Below, piece after piece: positions 41,045-48,852 of a stretch of 64,000 nt of DNA; positions within the stretch are counted from its first letter, which is position 1; each line of letters starts with the position of its first letter. Source of the DNA: DASUAS01 sp963809795 (GTDB lineage: Bacteria; Actinomycetota; Acidimicrobiia; IMCC26256; DASPTH01); assembly GCA_963809795.1 (NCBI GenBank), contig CAWELN010000006.1, positions 186,001 through 250,000 on the forward strand, read 5' to 3'. The position numbers and the translations under genes are program-made. The notes beneath the pieces are model-generated. The model ran no database searches and was not told the origin of the DNA. It saw only the letters and a program-made list of their open reading frames with translations.

Positions 41045-41439
41045 CGCGCATGGCGCACGCCGAGGACCTCGACGCGATCACGACGCTGCTGGCGGCGTAC
41101 TGCATCCGCATGGACCGCGGCGACGCCGAAGGGTGGGCCGACCTCTTCACCGAGGACGGTCAGTTCTTCGCCTTCGGGCGCAGCTTCGACGGCCGCGAAG
41201 GTCTGACGAACATGGCCCGTGAGGCGCGTGGCGGGGTGCACCTCGCCTCGGCGCCGCTGATCGAGGTCGGCAACGACGAGGCCACTGCGCAACAGAACTT
41301 CGTCTTCGTCGAGCAGGTCGGGCACAAGCTGCGCATCGGCTTCTACGACGACGTGCTCGTGCGTACGCCCGACGGATGGCGGTTCCGTACCCGCCGGTGC
41401 ACGTTCCTCTCGGCGACGGGACCCTCGGAACGGCCCTGA
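41041..41439 (+). CDS. NTF2/SnoaL-like protein
   Basis: 132 residues starting VTRMAHAEDLDAITTLLAAYCIRMDRGDAEGWADLFTEDGQF, an NTF2-like fold, with the conserved terminal WRFRTRRCTFLS. It is coupled to DUF35 by a GTGA overlap. Members include dehydratases and isomerases acting on CoA thioesters or steroids. With the thiolase-like protein and DUF35 it forms a three-gene unit; a hydratase or isomerase step next to the aldolase is a reasonable guess. Confidence 0.85.
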   Translation: MTRMAHAEDLDAITTLLAAYCIRMDRGDAEGWADLFTEDGQFFAFGRSFDGREGLTNMAREARGGVHLASAPLIEVGNDEATAQQNFVFVEQVGHKLRIGFYDDVLVRTPDGWRFRTRRCTFLSATGPSERP

Positions 41440-41499
41440 GGGGCGCGGCGACACGGCTCGGCCGGTGCGTACGCGTCTCGGGTCCGGCGACGGCGATCC

Positions 41500-41547
41500 T
41501 TCACCGTCCCTTCACCCAGAATTCGCCCAGGTCATCGGCGGTTCATC
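41500..41547. repeat. Direct-repeat array TTCACC with 11-bp spacing
   Basis: TTCA/TTCG units begin at 41500, 41511, 41522, 41531 (GTCA) and 41542, so spacing is mostly 11 bp. The first two units read TTCACCGTCCC and TTCACCCAGAA. This is the geometry of PhoP/OmpR-type direct-repeat binding sites. It lies 50-95 bp before the start of the gene at 41594. Confidence 0.4.
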
Positions 41548-41593
41548 CTGCCCTCCGTCACCATCGACGGAGATGCCTCGAGAAGGAGCTTCC

Positions 41594-41959
41594 GTGGATG
41601 TGACGACCGCGTCACCAGCTGCTCACACCGTCCGCCTCGTCGACCTGCTGGCCGAGCTCGAGGCGGCCGACGCGACCGACGGCGCGTACGAGGAAGTCGT
41701 ACTCGACGGCCAACTGTTCCGGGAGATCGTGTCGACGCTCCGCTTGGTCGCGTGCAGTGGCGACACCCCGAACGACAGTGGCGCCTCGTCGTACTCCGTC
41801 GCACCGAACGTCGGGCCCCTGATCGCAGCCTCAGAGTCGGAGTTCCTGCTTGCCGTCGGTCGCGCGCTCGAGCACGAGGAGACCGCCACCCACCGCAAGG
41901 CCGCGGTGCAATGGGCGGAGATCCTCGGGGCGCTCCGAGTGATCTCCGACGGAGGCTGA
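41594..41959 (+). CDS. Hypothetical protein of 121 residues
   Basis: Starts at GTG 41594 with AAGGAG 5 nt before. The product, VDVTTASPAAHTVRLVDLLAEL..., is mostly alpha-helical and acidic (several Glu/Asp-rich stretches), with no membrane segment and no recognised domain. The gene is flanked by the repeat array upstream and by a convergent antiporter gene. The presence of a good ribosome-binding site makes it a real gene. Its function is unknown. Confidence 0.7.
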   Translation: MDVTTASPAAHTVRLVDLLAELEAADATDGAYEEVVLDGQLFREIVSTLRLVACSGDTPNDSGASSYSVAPNVGPLIAASESEFLLAVGRALEHEETATHRKAAVQWAEILGALRVISDGG

Positions 41960-42003
41960 TCGCCCCGCCGTCGGAGCTCCGCGCGTCACGCGCTGGTCGC
42001 TGC

Positions 42004-43320
42004 TCATTCGTCGAGCTCGGGGAGGACGGCGCCTGAGCCGTGGCGGTGGGTCGTCAGCGGTCGGGTCGCGAGCCCTGGGACCGCCTCGAGCTCCGGTGTG
42101 CTCGCGGCGAGGGCGGCGACATGTTCGCCGTATCGGCGTGCCAGTGGCGCGGCGGTGAACCCGTGCGCGACCACGCTCAGGAGCACGGTCAAGGTGACCG
42201 CGGCGAGCACCGCGTTGGCCTCCGATCCCTTCAGTGAGTCGAACGCGATCACCGCGAACACGACGGATGCCAGGCCGCGCGGCCCGAACCAACCGATGAA
42301 GGCGACCGTGGTGCGCGTGAACCCCTCGCCGATCAAGGCGAGCGCCACGGGAACCATGCGCACCACGGTGAGGGCGAGGATCGCGAAGACCGCGGTCTGC
42401 CACGTCACCGCGTCGAGGGCCGTCACCATCACCGCGCCGAAGAGGAACCAGACGACGAGGGAGAGGAGCTTGCCGCTCTGCGAGTCGAACTCGAGCGTCG
42501 CCTCCTGCTGGGTGGGCCCTTGGACCACGGTCCCGAAGGCGAGCCCGCCGACGAACGCGCTGATGAACCCGTTGCCGCCGAGCTCGATCGACAGTGCGTA
42601 GGCCAAGAGCGCCAACGCCAGGACTCCGAGTCCCCGATACGACGGCGACGCGAACCCATGGCGCATGCTGAGCGTGAGCAGGAAGCCCCCACCGAGGCCC
42701 ACGGCCGTGCCGACGAGCACCCCGATGCCGAGATCGCCGAGCGAACCGCCGAGGCCGGTCGACGAGTGTGCGACGGTGTCCGCGACTGCGCCGGCGATGA
42801 AGAAGCTCACGAACGGTGTGGCGATGCCGTCGTTCAGCCCACTCTCGACGTTCAGGATCCGTCGGATCCGCGCCGGCACGTGCTCGTCCTCCACGACCTG
42901 GGCGCCGAGCGCGGCATCGGTCGGTGCCACCGCCGCGGCGATGACCGCCGCCGCCCACGGGTCGAGATGCGGAAAGAGCACGACCGCCACGGCCGTGCCG
43001 ACGGCCATGGTGAGCGGGAGTCCGACGAGCAGGAGGCGCAGCTCGACCCCGGCGTCGCGGCGCAACAACACGCGGAGATTGACCCGCGCCGCGTCCGAGA
43101 AGAGCAGGAGTGCCAGCGTCACCTCGGCGAGGCTCCGGAGCGTCTCCGCGTGCACGTTGACGTCGATCGCCGACACGGGGTCGTTGGCGAGCACCAACCC
43201 GACGACCACGAATGCGATCGGCGCGCTGATGTTGAGCGCCTCGAACTTGGCCGAGACGAGCCCCCAACCGATGAGCGACGCCGCGATGGCAACGATCAGG
43301 CCCGTGTCGAGAGTCTCCAC
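42004..43320 (-). CDS. Cation/proton antiporter (NhaP/CPA1-type)
   Basis: 438 residues, about 12 membrane helices. The CPA signature around the ion-binding residues is visible: AAVAPTDAALGAQVVEDEHVP and RRILNVESGLNDGIATPFVSFF, with the ND pair (LND) in the second motif, and later WFGPRGLASVVFAVIA. Such proteins exchange Na+ or K+ for protons. AAGGAG 5 nt before GTG 43320 sets the start. A C-terminal hydrophilic tail of about 45 residues ends the protein. No regulator is adjacent. Confidence 0.9.
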   Translation of the reverse strand: METLDTGLIVAIAASLIGWGLVSAKFEALNISAPIAFVVVGLVLANDPVSAIDVNVHAETLRSLAEVTLALLLFSDAARVNLRVLLRRDAGVELRLLLVGLPLTMAVGTAVAVVLFPHLDPWAAAVIAAAVAPTDAALGAQVVEDEHVPARIRRILNVESGLNDGIATPFVSFFIAGAVADTVAHSSTGLGGSLGDLGIGVLVGTAVGLGGGFLLTLSMRHGFASPSYRGLGVLALALLAYALSIELGGNGFISAFVGGLAFGTVVQGPTQQEATLEFDSQSGKLLSLVVWFLFGAVMVTALDAVTWQTAVFAILALTVVRMVPVALALIGEGFTRTTVAFIGWFGPRGLASVVFAVIAFDSLKGSEANAVLAAVTLTVLLSVVAHGFTAAPLARRYGEHVAALAASTPELEAVPGLATRPLTTHRHGSGAVLPELDE

Positions 43321-43469
43321 CGCTGCTCCTTCTGCGTGCTCAGGATGCCGAAGGCAGGGCTGCTTGACGTCGTGACCGATTCGTCGCTGAACTCGCCCCT
43401 CCCCATACATTGCCCGCTCCGGCGTATTTGGGCGAGCGCCACGCGGCGCCTCGCGGTCGCGTCGCGGAG

Positions 43470-44477
43470 CTACCGGCTCGGGAGCGAGCGTGGGAGCCCG
43501 AACCACGGGAACACGCTGTTCTCGAAGCGGGTCATGGCGCAGATCCGGTCGCCGGTGAGGGTGAGGACGAACAGGCCGGTCCCGTGGCGGGTACCGCTGG
43601 GGGCGCGCAGGTAGGTGCCGAGCGCGGGCTGACCGTTTGCTCGCGTCGGGACGAGGTCGAATCTGCGGCCGGGGCGGAGGATGCCGGCGAGGAAACGGGC
43701 CACCACCTCGCGACCCTCGTATTCGAGGGGCATCGGTGGCATCGACACGAAGACGTCGTCGGTCAGCAGGGCCAGCAGCGTGTCGAGATCGGCGGACTCG
43801 TAGGCGCGGACGAACTCGGCCACCAGCGCCTGCTCGGACGCGGAGTCGGGCGTGGGAGCAGCGTCGCGCGCGTCGGTCGGCGAGCGCCGGCGCTGCAGGC
43901 CGGCACGCGCCCGCTTGAGGGCGCTGGTGACCGACTCGACGGTCGAGTCGAGCATGTCGGCCACCTCGTTCGCGTGGAATCCGAGGACGTCGCGCAAGAC
44001 GAGCACGGCGAGCTGGCGAGGCGGAAGGAGCTGGAGCGCGGTCACGAAGGCCAGGGAGATGGACTCGGTCTGCTCGTAGCGGGCCTCGGGGCCGAGCGGC
44101 ACGCCGATCGCGTCCTCGAGGAGGGCGTCCGGATAGGGCTCGAGCCACACCACCTCGCCGAGCCCGGTCGGGTCGGGTGGGTCGACTCCGGGAATGTCCC
44201 ATTCCTTCGCCGGGCGTCGGCGGGCCGAGCGGAGCGCGTCGAGGCACCGGTTGGTGGCGATCCGGTAGAGCCAGGTGCGGATCGAGGCGCGGCCCTCGAA
44301 CCCGCTGAGGCCCTGCCAGGCGGAGAGGAGCGTGTCCTGGACCGCGTCCTCGGCGTCCTGCAGCGAGCCGAGCATCCGATAGCAGTGCACCTGGAGCTCC
44401 CGGCGGTGCGGCTCGGTCAGCGCGCGGAACGCCTCGCCGTCCCCGGCGCGCGCCCGGGCGATCAGCTCGGATGGCAT
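43470..44477 (-). CDS. ECF-type RNA polymerase sigma factor with C-terminal NTF2-like domain
   Basis: About 335 residues. Region sigma-2 is EPHRRELQVHCYRMLGSLQDAEDAVQDTLLSAWQGL and region 4 follows with LPPRQLAVLVLRDVLGFHANEVADML, then a SnoaL/NTF2-like domain of about 120 residues (ALVAEFVRAYESADLDTLLALLTDDVFVSMPPM). This layout is that of SigG/SigJ-type ECF sigma factors, where the tail can autoregulate. No anti-sigma factor is adjacent. ATG 44477 has GGAG too close (3 nt), so GTG 44486 may be the true start. The gene is divergent from a DHFR-like gene. Confidence 0.9.
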   Translation of the reverse strand: MPSELIARARAGDGEAFRALTEPHRRELQVHCYRMLGSLQDAEDAVQDTLLSAWQGLSGFEGRASIRTWLYRIATNRCLDALRSARRRPAKEWDIPGVDPPDPTGLGEVVWLEPYPDALLEDAIGVPLGPEARYEQTESISLAFVTALQLLPPRQLAVLVLRDVLGFHANEVADMLDSTVESVTSALKRARAGLQRRRSPTDARDAAPTPDSASEQALVAEFVRAYESADLDTLLALLTDDVFVSMPPMPLEYEGREVVARFLAGILRPGRRFDLVPTRANGQPALGTYLRAPSGTRHGTGLFVLTLTGDRICAMTRFENSVFPWFGLPRSLPSR

Positions 44478-44560
44478 CAGCTCCACTCTCGCGTCACCTC
44501 TCTCCCACGTGCCTTCCACCGCGTGTCGCGCTTCCTCCAGAGATGGACGCCGGCCGCGCC

Positions 44561-44593
44561 GCGAACTGGGCGGTCGGTCGACGCCCAGTTCGC
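44561..44593. promoter_or_regulatory. Perfect 12-bp inverted repeat between divergent sigma factor and DHFR-like genes
   Basis: GCGAACTGGGCG (44561-44572) and CGCCCAGTTCGC (44582-44593) are exact inverted repeats with a 9-nt centre. It cannot be a terminator for either flanking gene because both point away. An operator or a 5' leader hairpin is more likely. I see no promoter beside it. Confidence 0.55.
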
Positions 44594-44650
44594 CGACGTC
44601 GCGGCGTCGGCACCGGTGGAAGCTGACGACACCAACAAGGAGAGACCGAA

Positions 44651-45229
44651 ATGGGAAAGATCGTGATCAGCACGAACGTCTCGCTCGACGGAGTGGTGCA
44701 GGACCCGGACGGTGGGGAGGGCTTCGAACGGGGCGGCTGGTTCGTCCGGTTCGGGGGCAAGGACCTCGAAGCGTGGGCCAAGGTCTCGTACGACGAGACG
44801 CTGGGCACCACGGCCCTGTTGCTGGGTCGGCGGAGCGACGAGTGGTTCGCCGAACGGTGGCTCTCCCGGTCCGGCGAGCGGGCGGACACGTTGAACGGGC
44901 TGCCCAAGTACGTCGTGTCGTCGACCCTCGAAGCGCCCCGCTGGAGCAACGCCACGATCCTGTCGGGCGACGTGGTGACCGAGGTGTCGAAGCTGAAGCA
45001 GGACCTGGACGGGGACATCGTCGTCTACGCCAGTTATCAGCTCGGACGCACGCTCATCGAGCACGACCTGGTCGACGAGCTGCGCCTGGTCGTCTTCCCG
45101 GTGGTGCTCGGGGCCGGCGAACGCCTCTTCGGCGAGACCAGCGACATGAAGCCCCTGCGCCTCGTCGACAGCCGGACCATCGGCGACGGGCTCGCCCACC
45201 TCACCTACGAGCTCGTCCGAGAGGCGTAG
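44651..45229 (+). CDS. Dihydrofolate reductase family protein (RibD C-terminal domain)
   Basis: 192 residues of the DHFR/RibD-C superfamily. VISTNVSLDGVVQDPDGG at the start, LLLGRRSDEWFAERW, YVVSSTLEAPRWSNATIL and the nucleotide-binding DGDIVVYASYQLGRTLIEHDLVDELRL are the family elements. The small RibD-like members are uncharacterised NADPH-dependent reductases common in actinobacteria, often near sigma factors or SnoaL proteins. AAGGAG 8 nt before the ATG provides the Shine-Dalgarno. It is divergent from the ECF sigma gene, which may control it. Confidence 0.87.
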   Translation: MGKIVISTNVSLDGVVQDPDGGEGFERGGWFVRFGGKDLEAWAKVSYDETLGTTALLLGRRSDEWFAERWLSRSGERADTLNGLPKYVVSSTLEAPRWSNATILSGDVVTEVSKLKQDLDGDIVVYASYQLGRTLIEHDLVDELRLVVFPVVLGAGERLFGETSDMKPLRLVDSRTIGDGLAHLTYELVREA

Positions 45230-45262
45230 CACCGAGCGACGTCGGTCGGCGAACGACTCAGC

Positions 45263-45291
45263 GGGGCACCGCCCTACCCGGGCGGTGCCCC
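45263..45291. terminator. Strong bidirectional terminator hairpin
   Basis: GGGGCACCGCCC pairs perfectly with GGGCGGTGCCCC over a 5-nt loop, between two convergent stops (45229 and 45311). It is the best terminator in the window, although no T-tract follows. Confidence 0.75.
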
Positions 45292-45310
45292 GGCGCCGAC
45301 CCGCGCGACC

Positions 45311-46993
45311 TCATCGGTCGACGAGCGGAGCGAGCTGGTCGGCGGCGAAGAACTGGTGCAGCAACTGGATGGCGACCGACCCCTCGCCGACGGCGGACGC
45401 CACGCGTTTGACCGAACCATGTCGAACGTCGCCCGCGGCGAAGACGCCGGGCATGCTCGTCTCGAACAGGAACGGTCCGCGCTCGAGCGACCAGTCGCGC
45501 TCGGCGATGTCGGGGCCACTGAGGACGAAACCCTGTTCGTCTCGGCGAATCGTGGACGGGAGCCACTCGGTGTGAGGTCGCGCGCCGATCATCAGGAAGA
45601 GTGCGTCGGCGGCGACGACCTCCTCGCTGCCCTCGGCGTGATTGCGAAGCGTGAGGTGCTCCAGCCGCAGGTCGCCACCTCCGCCCACGACCTCGGTCTG
45701 GAGGTGCACCTCGACGTTCGGGTCAGCCTCGACCTGTTGGACGAGGTAGTGCGACATCCCTGCGCTGAGCCGTTCGGCTCGCACGACGAGGGTCACGTGT
45801 GCGGCGAAGCGGGAGAGGTGCAATGCAGCCTGCCCCGCCGAGTTCGCTCCGCCGACGATGAACACCTCTCGGCCGACCACGCCTTGCGCCTCCGATGCCG
45901 CCCCGCCGTAGTAGACACCGGCACCATTGAGGTCTTCGAGCGCGGGGATCCCCAGTCGCCGGTAGCTGACGCCCGTCGCGAGGAGCACCGCGCGCGCGGT
46001 GACCGGACCGCTGTCGGAGAGGACCACCGAGAGCTCACCGCCGTCGTGCCCGAGGTCCGTCACCCGTTGCATGAAGGCGAAGTTCGCCCCGAAGACCCAC
46101 GCCTGCTCGTAGGCGTTCTGCGCCAGGCGGCTGCCGCTCACACCCTGCGGGAAGCCGAGGTAGTTGCGGATCAGCGAGCTCGAGGTGGCCTGCCCGCCGA
46201 GGCCGCCTTCGTCGACGACCAGGGTGCTGAACCCCTCGGACGCGCCGTAGACCGCGGCGGACAGACCCGCGGGCCCGGCACCGACGATCACCAGGTCGAA
46301 GTGCCTGCGGCCCGGGCTCACCGGCGAACCGGCCGCCAGGGCGAGGTCCGCGTTCGTGGGGTTCTGCAGCACCGTCCCGTCCGGGAAGACCACGAGCGGA
46401 AGTGCCGTGACCTCGCCGGCTTCCGCGACGAGCTCGCGTCCGAGATCAGAGTCGGTGAGGCAAAAGGAATGTGGCAGCGCGCAGCGCCCCAGTGCTTCAC
46501 GGAGCTCGTACGCCCGCCCCGACCATGATTCACCGACCACGAAGACGGTGTGGGGCGACGAGCGCTCCGCATCCGCCCATTCGAGCAGCAACGCCGAGAT
46601 CTCGTGATGGAAGAACTCGTCCGGTGTCGACGCGGGCCGGATCACGTAGTGGTCGATGCGTCCACTGGCGATGGCGTCGAAGAGCGCTTGACCAATGGTC
46701 GGATCGCCCTGCTCACCCCACGCGATCATGATCGCTCGTCGCGCGTGCGGGTGGAGACGGCGAGCCTCGTCGAGCAGTTCGTCGCCCGTCACTCCCTCGA
46801 GCCGTAGTCCTGCGAGCACGAGTGCGACATCGTCATCGGACTCCGCCAAGTTCCTGAGGAGCGCACGAGCCTCGTGCGCGGTACCGAGGCACTCGACTCG
46901 GTACTGCCGCTCGTAACGATCGCGCAGCTCGACCTCGACGCTGCGCAGGGCTTCCTGGTCGCCGTCGACCGCGAGCAGCACCGGATTCGCCAT
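45311..46993 (-). CDS. Degenerate receiver + thioredoxin-like + thioredoxin reductase-like FAD oxidoreductase
   Basis: 560 residues. Residues 1-130 form a receiver-like domain, but the phospho-acceptor Asp is absent (VALVLAGLRLEG, Gly in place) and Lys is Arg (YVIRPAS). The middle (about 145-220) resembles a thioredoxin/glutaredoxin fold (VFVVGESWSGRAYELREAL, VVFPDGTVLQNPT). Residues 230-560 are a TrxR-like flavoenzyme with FDLVIVGAGPAGLSAAVYGASEGF, VFIVGGANSAGQAALHL and the final MPGVFAAGDVRHGSVKRVA. The redox CxxC of TrxR is absent (VYYGGAASEA). It may reduce another substrate. A leaderless -10 box precedes it. Confidence 0.87.
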   Translation of the reverse strand: MANPVLLAVDGDQEALRSVEVELRDRYERQYRVECLGTAHEARALLRNLAESDDDVALVLAGLRLEGVTGDELLDEARRLHPHARRAIMIAWGEQGDPTIGQALFDAIASGRIDHYVIRPASTPDEFFHHEISALLLEWADAERSSPHTVFVVGESWSGRAYELREALGRCALPHSFCLTDSDLGRELVAEAGEVTALPLVVFPDGTVLQNPTNADLALAAGSPVSPGRRHFDLVIVGAGPAGLSAAVYGASEGFSTLVVDEGGLGGQATSSSLIRNYLGFPQGVSGSRLAQNAYEQAWVFGANFAFMQRVTDLGHDGGELSVVLSDSGPVTARAVLLATGVSYRRLGIPALEDLNGAGVYYGGAASEAQGVVGREVFIVGGANSAGQAALHLSRFAAHVTLVVRAERLSAGMSHYLVQQVEADPNVEVHLQTEVVGGGGDLRLEHLTLRNHAEGSEEVVAADALFLMIGARPHTEWLPSTIRRDEQGFVLSGPDIAERDWSLERGPFLFETSMPGVFAAGDVRHGSVKRVASAVGEGSVAIQLLHQFFAADQLAPLVDR

Positions 46994-47000
46994 GGCGGGG

Positions 47001-47006
47001 AGAATA
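47001..47006 (-). promoter_or_regulatory. Leaderless -10 box (TATTCT) for the receiver-TrxR gene
   Basis: On the minus strand TATTCT ends 7 nt before ATG 46993. The region 46994-47097 contains no other feature except a small CTCCT-C-AGGAG palindrome. Confidence 0.5.
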
Positions 47007-47097
47007 CCGCCGCGGTCGCGTCCGAGCGCTCGCTCACGTCAGTGGTGGACTGCGGCAATGGTGCGCATGTGATGGTCTCCTCAGGAGTGGGTGACGA

Positions 47098-47955
47098 TCA
47101 GGTCCGGCACGCGGACAACACGACCGCGAGGCCGGGGAGCTCCAGGGCACCTTCGGCCTCGTACGGCGTCATCGCGTCACGGAGCAGGTCCTGCAACCGC
47201 CGCGTCGTCGCGTCGTCGAGCCCGTTGAGGACCGCGACGACGGGCCCGGCGATGGTGAGGTTCCGCTGCCACCACGCTTCGAACGACGGTGATCGCAATG
47301 GCGCGGCGACGCGTTCGAGCGTGATGTCCGTGAATCCGGCGTCGATGAACAGCCGCCGCAGCCGGTCACCGTCGGAGAGCCCGAACGGGCCGGGGACACC
47401 GGGTGGCGGCAGGACGATGCCGGTGACATCGGTGACGGCGTCGAGGAGCAGGCCGAGCCACGGGTTGTCCTGCTTCGGGCCCCAGACCGACACCGCGGCA
47501 CGCCCGGTCGGGCGCAGCACGCGGTGTACCTCCCGGACTGCATGGGCAGGGTCGAGGGCGAACATCAGGCCCTCGCGGCAGAGCACGACGTCGTAGGCGC
47601 CGTCGGGCTGCTCGATGTCCTCCAGGTCGAGCACCTGGGTGCGCACGTTCGCGAGCTGCCGGGCCGTGGCCCACGCTCGCGCGATCTCCACCATCTCCTG
47701 GACCACGTCGGAGATCACGACCTCACCATCGCGATCGACCCGCTCCGCCGCCGCGAGCCCCAGGCCCCCGGGCCCGGACGCAAGCTCGAGGACGTGGTCA
47801 CCAGGACGAAGGTGGATGGCGTCGAGCATCGACCGCGTGATCGCCGCGGTTCGTACGTCGACGTCGTCGGCGCTCGCGCCCCAGGCGCCGGCCACGTTGG
47901 CCCACATCCCGTGGATGAAGGCGCGCACCTCGCTCCGCTCACGTGTGTCCGTCAT
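47098..47955 (-). CDS. Class I SAM-dependent methyltransferase
   Basis: 285 residues. The SAM-binding motif I is HVLELASGPGGLGLAAAERV, the acidic residue after strand two appears in VISDVVQEMV, and motif III-like LDLEDIEQPDGAYDVVLCREGLMF follows. The family covers small-molecule, lipid and protein methyltransferases; UbiE-like features are weak. AAGGAG before ATG 47955. The gene is divergent from a TetR gene with a shared operator-promoter region, so the regulator probably controls it. Confidence 0.88.
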   Translation of the reverse strand: MTDTRERSEVRAFIHGMWANVAGAWGASADDVDVRTAAITRSMLDAIHLRPGDHVLELASGPGGLGLAAAERVDRDGEVVISDVVQEMVEIARAWATARQLANVRTQVLDLEDIEQPDGAYDVVLCREGLMFALDPAHAVREVHRVLRPTGRAAVSVWGPKQDNPWLGLLLDAVTDVTGIVLPPPGVPGPFGLSDGDRLRRLFIDAGFTDITLERVAAPLRSPSFEAWWQRNLTIAGPVVAVLNGLDDATTRRLQDLLRDAMTPYEAEGALELPGLAVVLSACRT

Positions 47956-47982
47956 GATTCGCTCCTTCCGCCGTTGATTCGT

Positions 47983-48022
47983 TACTCGTAGAGAGTATTG
48001 AATTATGCGGTAGAGTTGTCAA
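47983..48022. promoter_or_regulatory. Shared promoter/operator of the methyltransferase and TetR genes
   Basis: TACTC-GTAGA-GAGTA (47983-47997) is a perfect inverted repeat. On the minus strand TTGACA (48022-48017) with a 17-bp spacer reaches AATACT (47999-47994), overlapping the repeat. On the plus strand TAGAGT (48011-48016) lies 6 nt before GTG 48023 (leaderless). The two promoters and the repeat fit TetR control of both genes. Confidence 0.6.
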
Positions 48023-48679
48023 GTGGCAGCAGCGAACACCGGCCGGCGCCCCTACAACTCGCCGCGTCGACAACAACAGGCGGCCGCGACGCGCCGAGCG
48101 ATCCTGGAGGCAGCCGAGCGGCTCTTCCTGCGCGACGGCTACCCGGCGACGACCATGGAGGCGATTGCGGGCGAGGCCGACGTGTCGCTGAAGACGGTGT
48201 ACCTGCCGTTCTCGACCAAGAGTGGGCTGCTCCGCGCGCTCTGGGACCTGCGCTTGAAAGGCGACGAAGGCGAGACCCCCGTCAACGAGCACGAGTGGTT
48301 CCGCGAGGTCCTCGCCGAGAACGATCCCGTCCGGAAGCTGCGCCTCAACGCGCGCAACTCCCGCGCCGCGAAGACGCGCATCGGCGCGATGTTCAAGGTC
48401 ATCCGGGGCGCGGCCGAGATCGATCCGGACTGCCGGGCGCTCTGGGAGCTCATCCAGGCTGACTTCCACGCCAACCAGCAGACGATCGTGGAATCGATCC
48501 ATCGCGGCGGTGGACTCCGCCGCGGCCTCGGCGTGGCCCGGGCCGCCGACATCCTCTGGACCCTCAACCACCCCGACGTCTGGTTGCTCCTGGTCGGCGA
48601 ATGCCGCTGGTCACCGCGGGCGTACGAGACCTGGCTCGCGCAGACCAGTTGCGCGCAACTGCTCGGCACTCCGATCTGA
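48023..48679 (+). CDS. TetR family transcriptional regulator
   Basis: 218 residues. The N-terminal basic arm (NTGRRPYNSPRRQQQAAATRRAIL) leads into the HTH TTMEAIAGEADVSLKTVYLPF, with the following STKSGLLRALWDL. The effector domain is helical and ends LLGTPI. GTG 48023 is preceded by TAGAGT at 6 nt and no Shine-Dalgarno. The divergent methyltransferase and the inverted repeat in between suggest autoregulation and control of that gene. Confidence 0.9.
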   Translation: MAAANTGRRPYNSPRRQQQAAATRRAILEAAERLFLRDGYPATTMEAIAGEADVSLKTVYLPFSTKSGLLRALWDLRLKGDEGETPVNEHEWFREVLAENDPVRKLRLNARNSRAAKTRIGAMFKVIRGAAEIDPDCRALWELIQADFHANQQTIVESIHRGGGLRRGLGVARAADILWTLNHPDVWLLLVGECRWSPRAYETWLAQTSCAQLLGTPI

Positions 48680-48852
48680 CGCGACTCGAATCGCCGGGAC
48701 CAGGACGTTCGGAGTTGCGGCGGTGGGCCGAGTGTTGCAGCGTGGAAGCATGACCACGACGCCGTCCCACGCGAATCCCGACGTCAGGCCGCCCTCGTTC
48801 ACGCCGGGCGCGGGGCTCGGCGTCGACCGTCCGCGCTGAGCGATCGCTCGCG

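Noticed and set aside
48750..48839. A 29-residue ORF (MTTTPSHANPDVRPPS...) before the LigD polymerase gene
   Set aside because: It has only a poor Shine-Dalgarno, no coupling to the next gene and no recognisable motif.
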